DNA of 64,000 nt from Sulfurimonas indica (GCF_009192995.1 NZ_SDID01000003.1:1-64000); one strand, 5' to 3'. Shown: positions 51,901-61,830, counted from the stretch's first letter. Notes: generated from the sequence alone by a model not told the origin. Program-made: numbers and translations.

Positions 51901-52991
51901 TGTTTTATAAAAAAGAGTTAGATGCTCTCAAGCGTGCTGGACGATATAGAAAACGTGAAGTAGTACAAAAGAGTTTAAAAGATTTCGCATCAAATGACTA
52001 TTTGGGTTTAGCGCACCATAAAGAGCTACATACGCTAACGTGTAATCTCTTACAAAAGAATGATGTACATGCCACAAAAGCCTCCATGCTTGTGAATGGC
52101 TATCATCAAATCCATAAAGATTTTGAAGATGCTTTGTGTGAGGCAAATGGTTTTGAAGCAGGCATTGTGCTTGGAAGTGGTTTTAATGCGAACATTGCTC
52201 TTATTGAATCACTTGTCCGTAAGGGTGACAGGCTTTTTATGGATGAGTTGTATCATGCTTCGGGAGTTCTTGCTTCACAACTTCACAACATTGATGTAAC
52301 ATTTTTCAAACATAATGATATGCATGAACTGCGTGAGCTTTTAAAAAGCTCTGGGGCAAAGAGAAACATTATAGCTGTTGAGGGCATCTACTCTATGGAT
52401 GGAGATCTCTGCTCACGTGAGGTATTTACTATTGCAGATACGTTTGAAGCGATTTTGATTGTTGATGAGGCACACAGTAGTGGAGTTCTTGGAAAGCGGC
52501 TTATGGGTGTCTATGAGCATTATGGCATTGATATAAAAGCAAATCATATCAAGATGGGAACCCTTGGAAAAGCGTATGGAAGTTTTGGTGCTTTTATTTT
52601 GGCATCAGAGCATATTGCCCTGTATCTGCTCAATCGTGCCAAGCCGATTATCTATGCGACCTCACTTTCTCTTTATGATACACTTTTAGCACACCAATCA
52701 CTCAACTATATTCTATCTCATGCCCAACAGTTAAAAGAAGAGGTACAAAAGAGACAAGAGATAATCTCTAAAGAGCTTGGCATTAGTGTTGAGGGTCTAA
52801 TTGTCCCAGTGGAAATTGGTGACAATAAAAAAGTCATAGAGATAAAAGATAAACTACAAGAGCTTGGATATGCCGTTGGTGGTATTAGACAGCCTACAGT
52901 CCAGAGTGCTATCATCCGTTTAATCGCTCGACTTGGTCAGAGTAGTGAAGATCTGCGAGAGCTTTGCAGGGAGCTAAAAAAAGTATTATGA
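51897..52991 (+). CDS. bioF: 8-amino-7-oxononanoate synthase-like PLP enzyme
   Basis: BioF condenses pimeloyl thioester with alanine in biotin synthesis. The 364-residue protein has DFASNDYLGLA, FNANIALIESL, DELYHASG, VDEAHSSGVLG and the PLP-lysine segment MGTLGKAYGSFGAF. Length is slightly shorter than the usual 384. Other family members (KBL, SPT) cannot be excluded. Tandem ATGs at 51897 and 51900 make the start uncertain by one residue. It overlaps the ABC gene by 4 nt. Confidence 0.85.
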   Translation: MMFYKKELDALKRAGRYRKREVVQKSLKDFASNDYLGLAHHKELHTLTCNLLQKNDVHATKASMLVNGYHQIHKDFEDALCEANGFEAGIVLGSGFNANIALIESLVRKGDRLFMDELYHASGVLASQLHNIDVTFFKHNDMHELRELLKSSGAKRNIIAVEGIYSMDGDLCSREVFTIADTFEAILIVDEAHSSGVLGKRLMGVYEHYGIDIKANHIKMGTLGKAYGSFGAFILASEHIALYLLNRAKPIIYATSLSLYDTLLAHQSLNYILSHAQQLKEEVQKRQEIISKELGISVEGLIVPVEIGDNKKVIEIKDKLQELGYAVGGIRQPTVQSAIIRLIARLGQSSEDLRELCRELKKVL

Positions 52992-53680
52992 TTACGATAA
53001 AAAAACTCCAAATTTCACTTGATGATGCCAAGCTTGTTGATATTGCTTTTACTATTCAATCATCGCTTGCCCTTATTGGTCAGAGTGGTAGTGGTAAAAG
53101 TCTTACACTCAAAGCGCTTTTGGGTATGTTACCAAAAAGTATGAACTCTACGCTAGAATATGATAGTGATTTTAGTTTTGTAGCAGGAGAGAGCATAGGT
53201 TTTGTACCGCAAAATCCTTTTACAGCACTCTCTCCACTTACTAAAATAAAAAAGCAGTTTTTTGTGGATGAGAGCAGAATAGAAGAACTTTTTAATGAAG
53301 TAGGTCTCTCTTTGGAGCTTTTGGAACGATTTCCTCCAGAGCTCTCAGGTGGACAGTTGCAGCGAGTTGTTATTGCTATGGCTTTAGAAAAACGTCCTAA
53401 ACTGCTTTTGTTGGATGAGCCAACGACAGCATTGGACCCTGATACAAAGATAAAGATACTTGAGCTTCTTCGTAACTTACAGCAAAAAGAGGGTTTTACT
53501 ATGCTTTTTGTAACACATGATATGCTTTCAGCGAAAGAGCTGTGTGAAGAGGTCTGTGTTATTAAAGATGGTCTTTTAGTTGAACGTGGCAGTATGCAAG
53601 AAGTTATCACATCGCCAAAAGAAGCATATACAAAAGTATTAATTGAAGCAAATTTTGCAAACAGGAATTTTAGAGAATGA
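52988..53680 (+). CDS. ABC transporter ATP-binding protein, Opp/Dpp type
   Basis: The 230-residue ATPase has Walker A GQSGSGKS, the Q-loop segment FVPQNPFTALSPL, signature LSGGQLQRV, Walker B LLLLDEPTTALD and the switch His in VTHDM. The spacing and QNP sequence fit the peptide/nickel (Opp/Dpp) ATPases. It lacks the C-terminal oligopeptide extension and a second ATPase or permease is not adjacent. An upstream in-frame TTG at 52964 exists but the ATG at 52988 overlaps the bioF stop by 4 nt and is preferred. mrcA begins 4 nt before its end. Confidence 0.87.
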   Translation: MITIKKLQISLDDAKLVDIAFTIQSSLALIGQSGSGKSLTLKALLGMLPKSMNSTLEYDSDFSFVAGESIGFVPQNPFTALSPLTKIKKQFFVDESRIEELFNEVGLSLELLERFPPELSGGQLQRVVIAMALEKRPKLLLLDEPTTALDPDTKIKILELLRNLQQKEGFTMLFVTHDMLSAKELCEEVCVIKDGLLVERGSMQEVITSPKEAYTKVLIEANFANRNFRE

Positions 53681-55683
53681 TAAAAAAGATATTTATTACA
53701 CTTATATTATTGGGGTTTTTATCGCCATTTGCGATACTTGCCTATTACTATTTTAATTATGATTATGATATCTCTTCACTTACAGAATATCACCCGGCAC
53801 AGACAAGTCGTATCTATGATAAAAATGGAGAAAAAATAGCTAATATCTTTGATAAACAGCACCGTTATTATGCTCCTTTTGAAGAGATACCACCACGTAT
53901 CATAGAAGCGCTTGTAGCCATTGAAGATACAACATTTTTCGAACACCCTGGTGTAAACTTCGATGCGATTTTTCGTGCGATCATTAAAGATATCAAAGCA
54001 AGAAAGATGGTTGAGGGTGCGAGTACGATTACACAGCAGCTTGTAAAAAACAAACTTCTAACAAGAGAGAAAAAACTCTCACGTAAGATAAAAGAACTTA
54101 TCTACTCTTTTAAATTAGAGAATGCATTAACAAAAGAGCAGATTTTAGAGCGTTACTTGAATGAGATCTATTTTGGACATGGATATTATGGAGTAAAGAC
54201 AGCAGCAGATGGTTATTTTCATAAAAAGCTTGCAGATTTGACACTCAAAGAGATGGCTATCTTAGTAGGGCTTCCAAAGGCACCAAGTACCTATGCTCCG
54301 ACAAAAAATTATGAGATTTCGATGGGAAGAGCCAATCGTGTAATTACAAGAATGTATACACTTGGCTGGATAGACGATACTACATTTGAGAGTGCACTTG
54401 CTGAGAGTCCGACTGTATATGATGATACATTGACACAAAACAGAGCGCCTTTTATCGTAGATGAAGTAGCCCGTCGATTTAAAAAGATGGGACTTGATGA
54501 TCTGAAAACAGGAGGTTATGAGATCTATACAACGGTTGACCTCCGCTTGCAGCAAGCAGGCCGTGAGTCACTGCAGTATGCTTATAACCTGGCGTTAAAG
54601 AGAATTGAAAAGTATAAAGTAAAAGAGCAAGAAGAGCTCAAAAAAGCTCAAGAGAGAGGGGATACAGAGTTTCAACTCCAAGATGTCAATGTCTCTCAAC
54701 TCAATGGTGCTTTGGTCTCACTCGATAGCAAAACGGGAGATATCTTAGCCCTTGTAGGCTCTGTTGATTATAAGAAGAGCTCGTACAACCGTGCCACACA
54801 GGGAAAACGCCAACCTGGTTCTGCTTTTAAACCTTTTATCTATCAAGTAGCCATAGATTTGGGTTACAGTGGTGCGACACAGCTTGTTGATATTGCCAAA
54901 ACATATGAGTATGAAAAGAATGGTGAAGAGATGAAGTGGCGTCCGAAAAACTATGAAAAAAACTATAAAGGACTCATTACCCTGCGTGAGGCATTGATTC
55001 ACTCACGTAACCTTGCTACTATCAACCTTGTCAATGATATCGGACTCGCCGAACTACTCAGAGATTTGAAAAAATTCCATATCAAAAATATTCCGAATGA
55101 TCTCTCTATCTCACTGGGGACTATGTCTATGTCTCCATTGGAGCTGGCACAGTACTATACCTCTTTTTCAAACTATGGCACGCAAGTCGTTCCTCATCTT
55201 ATACTCTCAATCGATAAGAACAATGAGACGGTGTATGAGAAAGAAGAGCTCTCTTACTTTATTGCAAAACCTACGCAGTCTTTTATTATGACGACAATTT
55301 TACGTGATGTAGTTAATCGTGGTACGGGGCGTAGAGCTAGAGTAAAAGGGATAGAACTTGCTGGTAAAACAGGAACGACAAATAACAATATCGACGGATG
55401 GTTTGCAGGGTATTCACCAACGATTGAGACAGTTGTATGGTTTGGTAATGATGATAACTCACCAATGTACAAAAGAGAGACAGGTGGACGCATTGCTGGT
55501 CCTGCTTTTGCCAATTATTTTAGAAATGTGTTAAGACTCTACCCACAGGTAAAGAGAAAGTTTGATGTGCCAGAGGGTATCATTGAAGTAAATATGGGTG
55601 GACGAAAAGAGTACTTTAGTGATATCTCAAAACCACCGAGATCAGAACAGATCTCTGATCCCCAAGAGGAGTTGGTTTTTTAG
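53677..55683 (+). CDS. mrcA: Penicillin-binding protein 1A (bifunctional transglycosylase/transpeptidase)
   Basis: The 668-residue class A PBP has one N-terminal membrane helix, a GT51 glycosyltransferase with EDTTFFEHPGVNFDAI and GASTITQQLVKN, and a transpeptidase with SAFK in RQPGSAFKPF, SRN in HSRNL and KTG in LAGKTGTTNN. It polymerises and cross-links peptidoglycan. It overlaps the ABC gene by 4 nt and faces the sensor kinase 9 nt downstream. Confidence 0.93.
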   Translation: MIKKIFITLILLGFLSPFAILAYYYFNYDYDISSLTEYHPAQTSRIYDKNGEKIANIFDKQHRYYAPFEEIPPRIIEALVAIEDTTFFEHPGVNFDAIFRAIIKDIKARKMVEGASTITQQLVKNKLLTREKKLSRKIKELIYSFKLENALTKEQILERYLNEIYFGHGYYGVKTAADGYFHKKLADLTLKEMAILVGLPKAPSTYAPTKNYEISMGRANRVITRMYTLGWIDDTTFESALAESPTVYDDTLTQNRAPFIVDEVARRFKKMGLDDLKTGGYEIYTTVDLRLQQAGRESLQYAYNLALKRIEKYKVKEQEELKKAQERGDTEFQLQDVNVSQLNGALVSLDSKTGDILALVGSVDYKKSSYNRATQGKRQPGSAFKPFIYQVAIDLGYSGATQLVDIAKTYEYEKNGEEMKWRPKNYEKNYKGLITLREALIHSRNLATINLVNDIGLAELLRDLKKFHIKNIPNDLSISLGTMSMSPLELAQYYTSFSNYGTQVVPHLILSIDKNNETVYEKEELSYFIAKPTQSFIMTTILRDVVNRGTGRRARVKGIELAGKTGTTNNNIDGWFAGYSPTIETVVWFGNDDNSPMYKRETGGRIAGPAFANYFRNVLRLYPQVKRKFDVPEGIIEVNMGGRKEYFSDISKPPRSEQISDPQEELVF

Positions 55684-55692
55684 TGTTTACAT

Positions 55693-56631
55693 CTAGAGTT
55701 TTAAAGAGATAGTAAACATCGCTCCCTCGTTTACATTTTTGACAGTGATGGAGCCACTGTGTTTTTGGACTATCTGTGAGCTCATATAAAGACCGATTCC
55801 TGTCCCTTTCCCATCTGCTTTGGTTGTGACATTTGGTTTAAAAATTGAGCTAATAACAGCAGATGGGATACCCCCTGCATTATCTTCAAACTCAATGATT
55901 CCAGCGTTTTCATTTTTATAGGTACGAATGCTAATGAAGCGATTTTGAATAGCTTTTTCATTAAAAGCATCTATGGTATTGCTGATAAGATTTAAAAAGA
56001 GATGTTTAAACTCATTGACCTGTCCACGAAGCACAATATCTTCTTGCGTCTCTACATTGACAGTAATGGTATTTTTGAGCAGTTCATCTTTCATAAGAAC
56101 CTGTACGCTCTCCAAACACTCTGTAACTGAGAAATCCTGTGCATCTTTGGATGGTCTGAAAAATGTTCGAAATTCATTGAGGGTATTTATCATATGTGTT
56201 ATTTGCATATGTGTCATCTCTGTTACTTCTTTGATGTAAGCTTCATCAACAAGCCCATTTTTAAAATCATTGAGTAGCATATCATTCATCATACTGAGTG
56301 AATTAAGCGGCTGCTTCCATTGGTGTGCCACAGCGTCCATCATCTCCCCCATAGCTGCCATCTTAGACTGTTGACGAAGCATCATATCTTTTTTTGAGAG
56401 CGAAGCATTTTGGGCTACGTTGCGTTTGTCTATCTGTTTTAAAAAGTAGGTGTGATTTTTAACAAGTTTGGCATTTTTTTTCTTTTGGTTGTAGTAGAGC
56501 CCAATCAGTTCTTGGGTCTTTTCATAGAGTTTATCACAAGAGCTCTCATGGAGCTCTTTGATCTTTGAACGTTTGAAAAGTAAGTTTATCTCATCTATGA
56601 GCTTTTTACTTTCATCATCTTCTTGCTGCAT
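55693..56631 (-). CDS. Soluble sensor histidine kinase
   Basis: The 312-residue protein lacks membrane helices. Residues 1-80 are charged and helical and probably form a coiled coil; the H-box is AHQWKQPLN (His103), followed by the N-box NLISNTIDAF, the G1 FEDNAGGIP and G2 GKGTGIGLYMS. Upstream sensing must come from a partner or the coiled coil. No response regulator gene is adjacent. It starts 9 nt after the leuA stop, so the two are cotranscribed. Confidence 0.86.
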   Translation of the reverse strand: MQQEDDESKKLIDEINLLFKRSKIKELHESSCDKLYEKTQELIGLYYNQKKKNAKLVKNHTYFLKQIDKRNVAQNASLSKKDMMLRQQSKMAAMGEMMDAVAHQWKQPLNSLSMMNDMLLNDFKNGLVDEAYIKEVTEMTHMQITHMINTLNEFRTFFRPSKDAQDFSVTECLESVQVLMKDELLKNTITVNVETQEDIVLRGQVNEFKHLFLNLISNTIDAFNEKAIQNRFISIRTYKNENAGIIEFEDNAGGIPSAVISSIFKPNVTTKADGKGTGIGLYMSSQIVQKHSGSITVKNVNEGAMFTISLKL

Positions 56632-56640
56632 AGTAGCTCT

Positions 56641-58299
56641 TTAAGAAAAAGCCCTGTTAAGCGCACAGAACATCGCTTTTATCGATGCAACAGTGATATC
56701 ATTATCTGCTCCGACTCCAAAGCAAGAGAGGATCTCTTTGTTTTGGATTTCGATGTATGCGACTGCTTTTGCAGAGCTTTTGTCTCCACATGAGTGTTCA
56801 GCATATGATTTGATTGTAAAATCATTCTGATACTCTTTCATGAGTGCATTTTTGCATGCATCAATTGGGCCATTGCCTTGACCTTCAGATGTAATCTCTT
56901 TGCCTTCATAGAGATACTTAAGCGTACATTTTGACACACCGTTATCGGTAGTCAGTGAGACATCTTTAAAAGTGATATGCTCTTTGACTCTAAAGTAAGT
57001 ATCTTTAAATACTTCCAAAATCTCTTCAGGACTTAACTCTCTACCTTTTTCATCACTGAGTGCTTGCACAGCTCGACCAATCTCAGGATGCATTGCTTTT
57101 GGAAGCTGGTAACCGTAGTTTTTCTCTAAAATGTATGCTACACCACCTTTACCTGATTGAGAGTTGATACGGATGATGGACTCATAAGTCCTTCCAACAT
57201 CAGCAGGGTCAATTGGCAAGTATGGAACCTCCCAGAAAGGGTCTTCTTTAGCATTTTGGTAGGCAAGACCTTTATTAATAGCATCTTGGTGTGAACCAGA
57301 AAATGCTGTGTATACAAGTTCTCCAACATATGGATGACGTGGGTGCGTTGGAAGTTCTGTAACACGCTCAACTATCTCGACTACTTCATTAACATCAGAA
57401 AAATCAAGTCCACTGTCAATGCCTTGTGTTGTCATGTTGAGTGCCAATGTGATGATGTCAACATTTCCTGTACGCTCACCATTGCTTAAAAGTGTTCCCT
57501 CAACTCTGTCAGCTCCTGCTAAAAGTGCAAGCTCAGTTGCTGCGATGGAAGTGCCTCTGTCATTGTGTGTATGCGTTGAGATGATGACATTTTCTCTATT
57601 GTCCAAATGTCTGCTCATCCACTCGATCTGGTCTGCATAGATATTTGGTGTAGCCATCTCGACAGTTGCCGGTAAGTTGATGATAACCTGACGTGTGTCA
57701 CTGATACCCCAGCGAGCAGTTACTTCATTAGAGATGCGTGCAGCAAACTCCAACTCTGTCCCCGTGAAACTCTCTGGAGAGTACTCCAAGAAGATTTCCC
57801 CGTCATGTTCAGCTTCATACTTTTTCACCAAATCAACACCTTCAAGTGCCAAAGCGATAATCTCTTCTTGTGTTTTAGAAAAGACTATTTTCCTTTGTGC
57901 AACTGAAGTTGAGTTGTAAAGATGCACCGTTGCTTTTTTTACACCGCGAAGTGCTTCAAATGTTTTGGCAATCAAATGCTCACGTGCCTGAACAAGTACT
58001 TGAACCGTTACATCATCAGGAATTAGGTTGTCATCTACAAGTTTACGTAAAAAGTCAAATTCTACTTTAGAAGCAGAAGGAAATCCCACCTCTATCTCTT
58101 TAAATCCGAGTTTGAGTAAGAGTGTAAAAAGTTCAAGTTTTTTATCCATGTCCATAGGGTTTATAAGTGCTTGATTACCATCACGTAAATCTACACTACA
58201 CCAACGAGGCGCTTTTGTAATTGTATTATCTGGCCATTTTCTGTCTGGCAAATCTATTTTTGGATAAGGCTTATATTTGCCTTTTGGAATGTGATTCAT
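56641..58299 (-). CDS. leuA: 2-isopropylmalate synthase
   Basis: LeuA condenses acetyl-CoA with 2-oxoisovalerate as the first step of leucine synthesis. The 552-residue protein starts MNHIPKGKYKPYP and has the DLRDGNQALINPM metal motif and HTHNDRGTS, then a regulatory domain with YLYEGKEITSEGQGNGPIDACKNAL. This is the longer LeuA type seen in actinobacteria and some proteobacteria. An upstream ATG at 58314 is in frame, but AAAGGA spaced 6 nt before 58299 supports the later start. A promoter and leader hairpin lie upstream. Confidence 0.93.
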   Translation of the reverse strand: MNHIPKGKYKPYPKIDLPDRKWPDNTITKAPRWCSVDLRDGNQALINPMDMDKKLELFTLLLKLGFKEIEVGFPSASKVEFDFLRKLVDDNLIPDDVTVQVLVQAREHLIAKTFEALRGVKKATVHLYNSTSVAQRKIVFSKTQEEIIALALEGVDLVKKYEAEHDGEIFLEYSPESFTGTELEFAARISNEVTARWGISDTRQVIINLPATVEMATPNIYADQIEWMSRHLDNRENVIISTHTHNDRGTSIAATELALLAGADRVEGTLLSNGERTGNVDIITLALNMTTQGIDSGLDFSDVNEVVEIVERVTELPTHPRHPYVGELVYTAFSGSHQDAINKGLAYQNAKEDPFWEVPYLPIDPADVGRTYESIIRINSQSGKGGVAYILEKNYGYQLPKAMHPEIGRAVQALSDEKGRELSPEEILEVFKDTYFRVKEHITFKDVSLTTDNGVSKCTLKYLYEGKEITSEGQGNGPIDACKNALMKEYQNDFTIKSYAEHSCGDKSSAKAVAYIEIQNKEILSCFGVGADNDITVASIKAMFCALNRAFS

Positions 58300-58324
58300 T
58301 ATGAATCCTTTCACTTGAAGTTTT

Positions 58325-58354
58325 TTAATAACACACTCTTACATTTGTTATTAA
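58325..58354 (-). promoter_or_regulatory. Hairpin at the 5' end of the leuA transcript
   Basis: A perfect 9-bp stem (TTAATAACA/TGTTATTAA) with a 12-nt loop begins right where transcription should start, 8 nt after the -10 box. It could stabilise the mRNA or help regulate leuA. Confidence 0.4.
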
Positions 58355-58361
58355 TGACGGA

Positions 58362-58367
58362 ATTATA
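58362..58367 (-). promoter_or_regulatory. -10 box of leuA
   Basis: TATAAT on the minus strand lies 62 nt before the leuA ATG at 58299. No -35 box is clear. Confidence 0.45.
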
Positions 58368-58440
58368 GCGAATTTGGAAGTTTTTAAAAAGAATTTTTGA
58401 AGTTAGTTTTTATTTTAAAGGATAATTTTTATTGTTTAAG

Positions 58441-58475
58441 GTGCTTTTCTCCCAAAAAGGGAGAAATATTAGCAC
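58441..58475 (-). terminator. Hairpin terminator of glnA
   Basis: The 8-bp stem TTTCTCCC/GGGAGAAA (58446-58453 with 58459-58466, A5 loop on the plus strand) is extended by GTGCT/AGCAC with a 4-nt bulge. It overlaps the glnA stop codon (58469-58471). No T-run follows. Confidence 0.5.
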
Positions 58476-59899
58476 TGGTAAGTAGTTTTAAACTCGTAAG
58501 CAGTTGGACGACCCTCATCTGGGAATACGTCACGCTCGAATTTGTAACCTTGGTATGTATTGATCATTTCATCAGTAAATACTGGTTTTAGGAAGTCATG
58601 ATCTGCAATAAGACCCTCTAATGCTTCACGTAGTGTGTGTGGCATTTGTTGGATTCCTCTTTCACGAATCTCATCAAGAGTAAGTTCAAACAGATCTTCA
58701 TCCATTGGACCAACAGGAGTCAGTTTGTGTTTGATTCCATCAAGTCCAGCCATCATCATTACAGCGAATGCAAGGTAAGGACAAGCAGTAGAATCTGGGA
58801 ATCTCATCTCAATACGAGTAGCTTTTTCACCTGCACCATAAGGGATACGACAAGCAGCTGAACGGTTTTGTGAAGAGTAAGTAAGAATACTTGGAGCTTC
58901 AAAACCAGGGATAAGACGCTTGTAAGAGTTTGTTGAAGCATTTGTAAATGCAGCAACAGCTTTAGCGTGTTTGAAGATACCAGCAGCATAGTTAAGTGCT
59001 AACTCTGAAAGGTTACCGTAGTTTCCTTCTGTATAGAAAAGGTTTTTACCATCTTTCCAAAGTGATTGGTGAACGTGCATACCGTTACCATTGTCACCAT
59101 AAAGTGGTTTAGGCATAAATGTAGCAGTTTTACCATTGAGGTGAGCGATCATTTTTACAACATATTTGTATTTTTGAACATTATCTGCAGCAGTGATGAT
59201 ATCACCAAAAACGATACCGATTTCACCTTGACCCTGTGCAACTTCGTGGTGACCAAGAACAACTTCAAGACCAACTTGCTCTAAAACTTGCATCATCTCA
59301 GCACGCATATCTACCATAGAGTCTGTTGGTGCAACTGGGAAGTAACCACCTTTAGTACCTGGACGGTGTGCAGTATTGTACATATCTTCATAGTGTGTAT
59401 TAGAGTTCCACTCACCCTCTTCAGAATCTACTCTGTATCCTGCTTCATTGATGTTATCAACAAACTTCACATCATCGAAGATAAAAAATTCATTCTCTGG
59501 TCCAAAGTATGCAGCATCAGCAATACCGATCTCTTCAGCATGTTTCAATGCTTTTTTAGCGATTGAACGTGGACATTTTTCATAAAGCTCACCTTTGTAG
59601 ATATCAAAAATATCACAAATAAGGATTACTGTCGGATCAGCAGTAAAAGGATCTAAGAAAGCTGTTGGAACGTCTGGTTTTAAAATCATATCTGATTTGT
59701 TGATTGGTTGCCACGCTTCGATTGAAGAGCCGTCAAATGGAAAACCATTCTCTAAGTTCTCAGCATTTACTGCAGAGTAGCGGTAAGTAAGGTGATGCCA
59801 TGCACCTTTTATGTCTGTAAATCTTAAATCTACGAATTGAACATCATTATCTTCACAAAATGTAAAGAATTCTTCTATACTATTAACGAATTTTCCCAT
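58469..59899 (-). CDS. glnA: Glutamine synthetase, type I
   Basis: GlnA makes glutamine from glutamate and ammonia. The 476-residue protein has [49 protein letters not shown], and the adenylylation-type loop region near the end ([34 protein letters not shown], given as motif PDSTACPY). An in-frame upstream frame reaches 59926, but the ATG at 59899 with CAGGAGAAA upstream is the standard start ([12 protein letters not shown]). Confidence 0.95.
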   Translation of the reverse strand: MGKFVNSIEEFFTFCEDNDVQFVDLRFTDIKGAWHHLTYRYSAVNAENLENGFPFDGSSIEAWQPINKSDMILKPDVPTAFLDPFTADPTVILICDIFDIYKGELYEKCPRSIAKKALKHAEEIGIADAAYFGPENEFFIFDDVKFVDNINEAGYRVDSEEGEWNSNTHYEDMYNTAHRPGTKGGYFPVAPTDSMVDMRAEMMQVLEQVGLEVVLGHHEVAQGQGEIGIVFGDIITAADNVQKYKYVVKMIAHLNGKTATFMPKPLYGDNGNGMHVHQSLWKDGKNLFYTEGNYGNLSELALNYAAGIFKHAKAVAAFTNASTNSYKRLIPGFEAPSILTYSSQNRSAACRIPYGAGEKATRIEMRFPDSTACPYLAFAVMMMAGLDGIKHKLTPVGPMDEDLFELTLDEIRERGIQQMPHTLREALEGLIADHDFLKPVFTDEMINTYQGYKFERDVFPDEGRPTAYEFKTTYQC

Positions 59900-59928
59900 T
59901 AATTTTCTCCTGATTTTTATCTGCACAT

Positions 59929-59934
59929 AGTATA
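59929..59934 (-). promoter_or_regulatory. -10 box of glnA
   Basis: TATACT on the minus strand lies about 29 nt before the glnA ATG. The 176-nt gap to the next gene upstream holds no other clear signal; no NtrC-type or sigma-54 box was seen. Confidence 0.35.
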
Positions 59935-60075
59935 TCTCATAAATTAATAATGGCAGGTTTAATTTTGATTAAAAAATAGTCATCTTGTTGATTTGTTTCG
60001 TAAAGTTATAGTTTTATATGTTTGTGGTCATTACGCAAGAAATTAAATTTAGCGAAAAGAAACAAAGTAGTAACT

Positions 60076-61830
60076 TTATTCTTTTAAGATACTGCAACCA
60101 ATAGGAGTTTGATGTTTTTTAGACTCTTTTTTTATTTCTCCCATAATTACATCGAAATTTTCTAACAGACTTTGTGCTTGTATTTCTAGAATAGCAGCAG
60201 AGACACTTAAAAGATTGAAATTTCTTTGAATCCCAAATCTATCTTGAGTACTAATATAACCTCTTTGTCTGTCATCTCGAGAATATATGGATGATACCTC
60301 TTCTTTAAATTTTTTTTGAATGCTCCCAACAGACCGATATACAGTTGGGTAGTCTATATTTTTAAAGCCGACAAAAAAATCATCACCTCCAATATGTGCT
60401 ATAAAACTCTTACTGCTAAACTCTTTTTTTAGAATTTCACTAAAGAGTAAGATTACCCGATCACCAGTACGAAAACCATAACTGTCATTAAAAGGTTTAA
60501 AGTCATTGAAGTCAAAATATACAAATGTATGAAAAGACGATTTATCAGTGTGGAAGGACTCTTTTATAAACTTTTTTATACTGTCATTACCAGGAAGCTT
60601 TGTCAATGGATTTTTTTGTGTTGCTAAGGCAACATTTCTTTTATAAGAGATACTTAAGAGGTTGTTTGAGTTGATAAACCCCAGATATTTGCCATTATTC
60701 GTTACAAATAGGCCTTGCAGGTCACCTTTTGCATTATGATACACTTCTAAAATTTTATCAACGCTCCAACTGATTTCAACACGAACAATATTTTTATCTT
60801 TGATATATTTGCTTAATTTCTTTCCATTGTCATCATTCTGTACCAAAGACATACCATATTGGGAATATGATAAATCTCTTATCTCATTTTCACAGATTAT
60901 ACCTTTGACAATACTGTGTTTGTCAATGACAGGTATAAAATGAAGCTCTTTATTCTGTTTAAAGTATTGGAAAATTTTTTTAAAATTTAGATCTTCTATG
61001 AATAAAGGAACCATATATGTTATTTGTTTAGAGTCAATACTATTAGCAGTATGGGTTCTAGAGTCATCTTCATAGATTTTTTTGATATTGAGATAATTTT
61101 TTTGAATATTTGCTATATCTAATGTCGGTTTTTGAACAAAATAACCTTGTAGCAGATTGGCACCTATCTCTTTACAGATATAATATTCTTCTTTTGTTTC
61201 TACACCTTCGGCTATAACAGTTATACCCATTGTATGAGCGATATTGATAATATGCTGACAAAAAAGTCTCTTTTTATTGTCATTTTGTATATTTTCTATA
61301 AAAAATCTATCGATTTTGATAAAGTCTGCTTCTGCGTAGTAAAGCATTTGAAATCCTGCTATACCTGTACCGAAATCATCAATGGCAATAGCAAAACCAC
61401 TCTGTTTGTATCGTCGTACAAGATTTGTTACAGAGCTTGGATCACTAAGGGTACCTCGTTCACTTAATTCAAAACAGGCACACTCTTTATCGAGTTTGTA
61501 TTTTTGTAAAATTTTTTCGGTATTTCCAAGTTTAAAATCAGGCATATAAAGAATACGGTTATCAAGATTATAAAATATTTTTAGATTTTTAATATCTATG
61601 TTTGAAAACTTCTCGAAAGCTTTGAGTCGTAGTTCAATATCTAACTGATATAAGATACCATCATGAAATGCTTCATCAAAAAGAGCGAAAATAGAATGAA
61701 AACCACCTGCTTTGTCAACATTTCTCAAAAGAGCCTCTACAGCGAAAATTTCTCCACTTTGAATATGTACTATTGGTTGAAATGCAAAATCAAGTTCTGC
61801 AGTAATTGTTTTCCATCGGTTACTTAGCAA
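60076..61830 (-). CDS. Cyclic-di-GMP protein with EAL, CBS and GGDEF-like domains
   Basis: The 584-residue soluble protein has an N-terminal EAL domain (EALLRNVDKAG with Leu after EAL, then DDFGTG and EGVET), a middle pair of CBS-like repeats (residues ~265-400), and a C-terminal GGDEF domain with GGDDF in place of GGDEF. The order EAL-CBS-GGDEF is the reverse of the usual GGDEF-EAL layout. The EAL may break down cyclic-di-GMP and CBS could sense adenosine nucleotides. Start is TTG at 61830 behind AAAGAGATA. Confidence 0.85.
   Translation of the reverse strand: MLSNRWKTITAELDFAFQPIVHIQSGEIFAVEALLRNVDKAGGFHSIFALFDEAFHDGILYQLDIELRLKAFEKFSNIDIKNLKIFYNLDNRILYMPDFKLGNTEKILQKYKLDKECACFELSERGTLSDPSSVTNLVRRYKQSGFAIAIDDFGTGIAGFQMLYYAEADFIKIDRFFIENIQNDNKKRLFCQHIINIAHTMGITVIAEGVETKEEYYICKEIGANLLQGYFVQKPTLDIANIQKNYLNIKKIYEDDSRTHTANSIDSKQITYMVPLFIEDLNFKKIFQYFKQNKELHFIPVIDKHSIVKGIICENEIRDLSYSQYGMSLVQNDDNGKKLSKYIKDKNIVRVEISWSVDKILEVYHNAKGDLQGLFVTNNGKYLGFINSNNLLSISYKRNVALATQKNPLTKLPGNDSIKKFIKESFHTDKSSFHTFVYFDFNDFKPFNDSYGFRTGDRVILLFSEILKKEFSSKSFIAHIGGDDFFVGFKNIDYPTVYRSVGSIQKKFKEEVSSIYSRDDRQRGYISTQDRFGIQRNFNLLSVSAAILEIQAQSLLENFDVIMGEIKKESKKHQTPIGCSILKE

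Noticed and set aside
53080-53610. 176-codon minus-strand frame inside the ABC ATPase gene
   Set aside because: Ser- and Lys-rich shadow frame, opposite to the conserved ATPase motifs.
55684-55718. TGTTTAC/GTAAACA inverted repeat at the mrcA end
   Set aside because: Only 7 bp, AT-rich, with a 21-nt loop and no T-run; it lies partly in the kinase coding end, so it is not called as a terminator.
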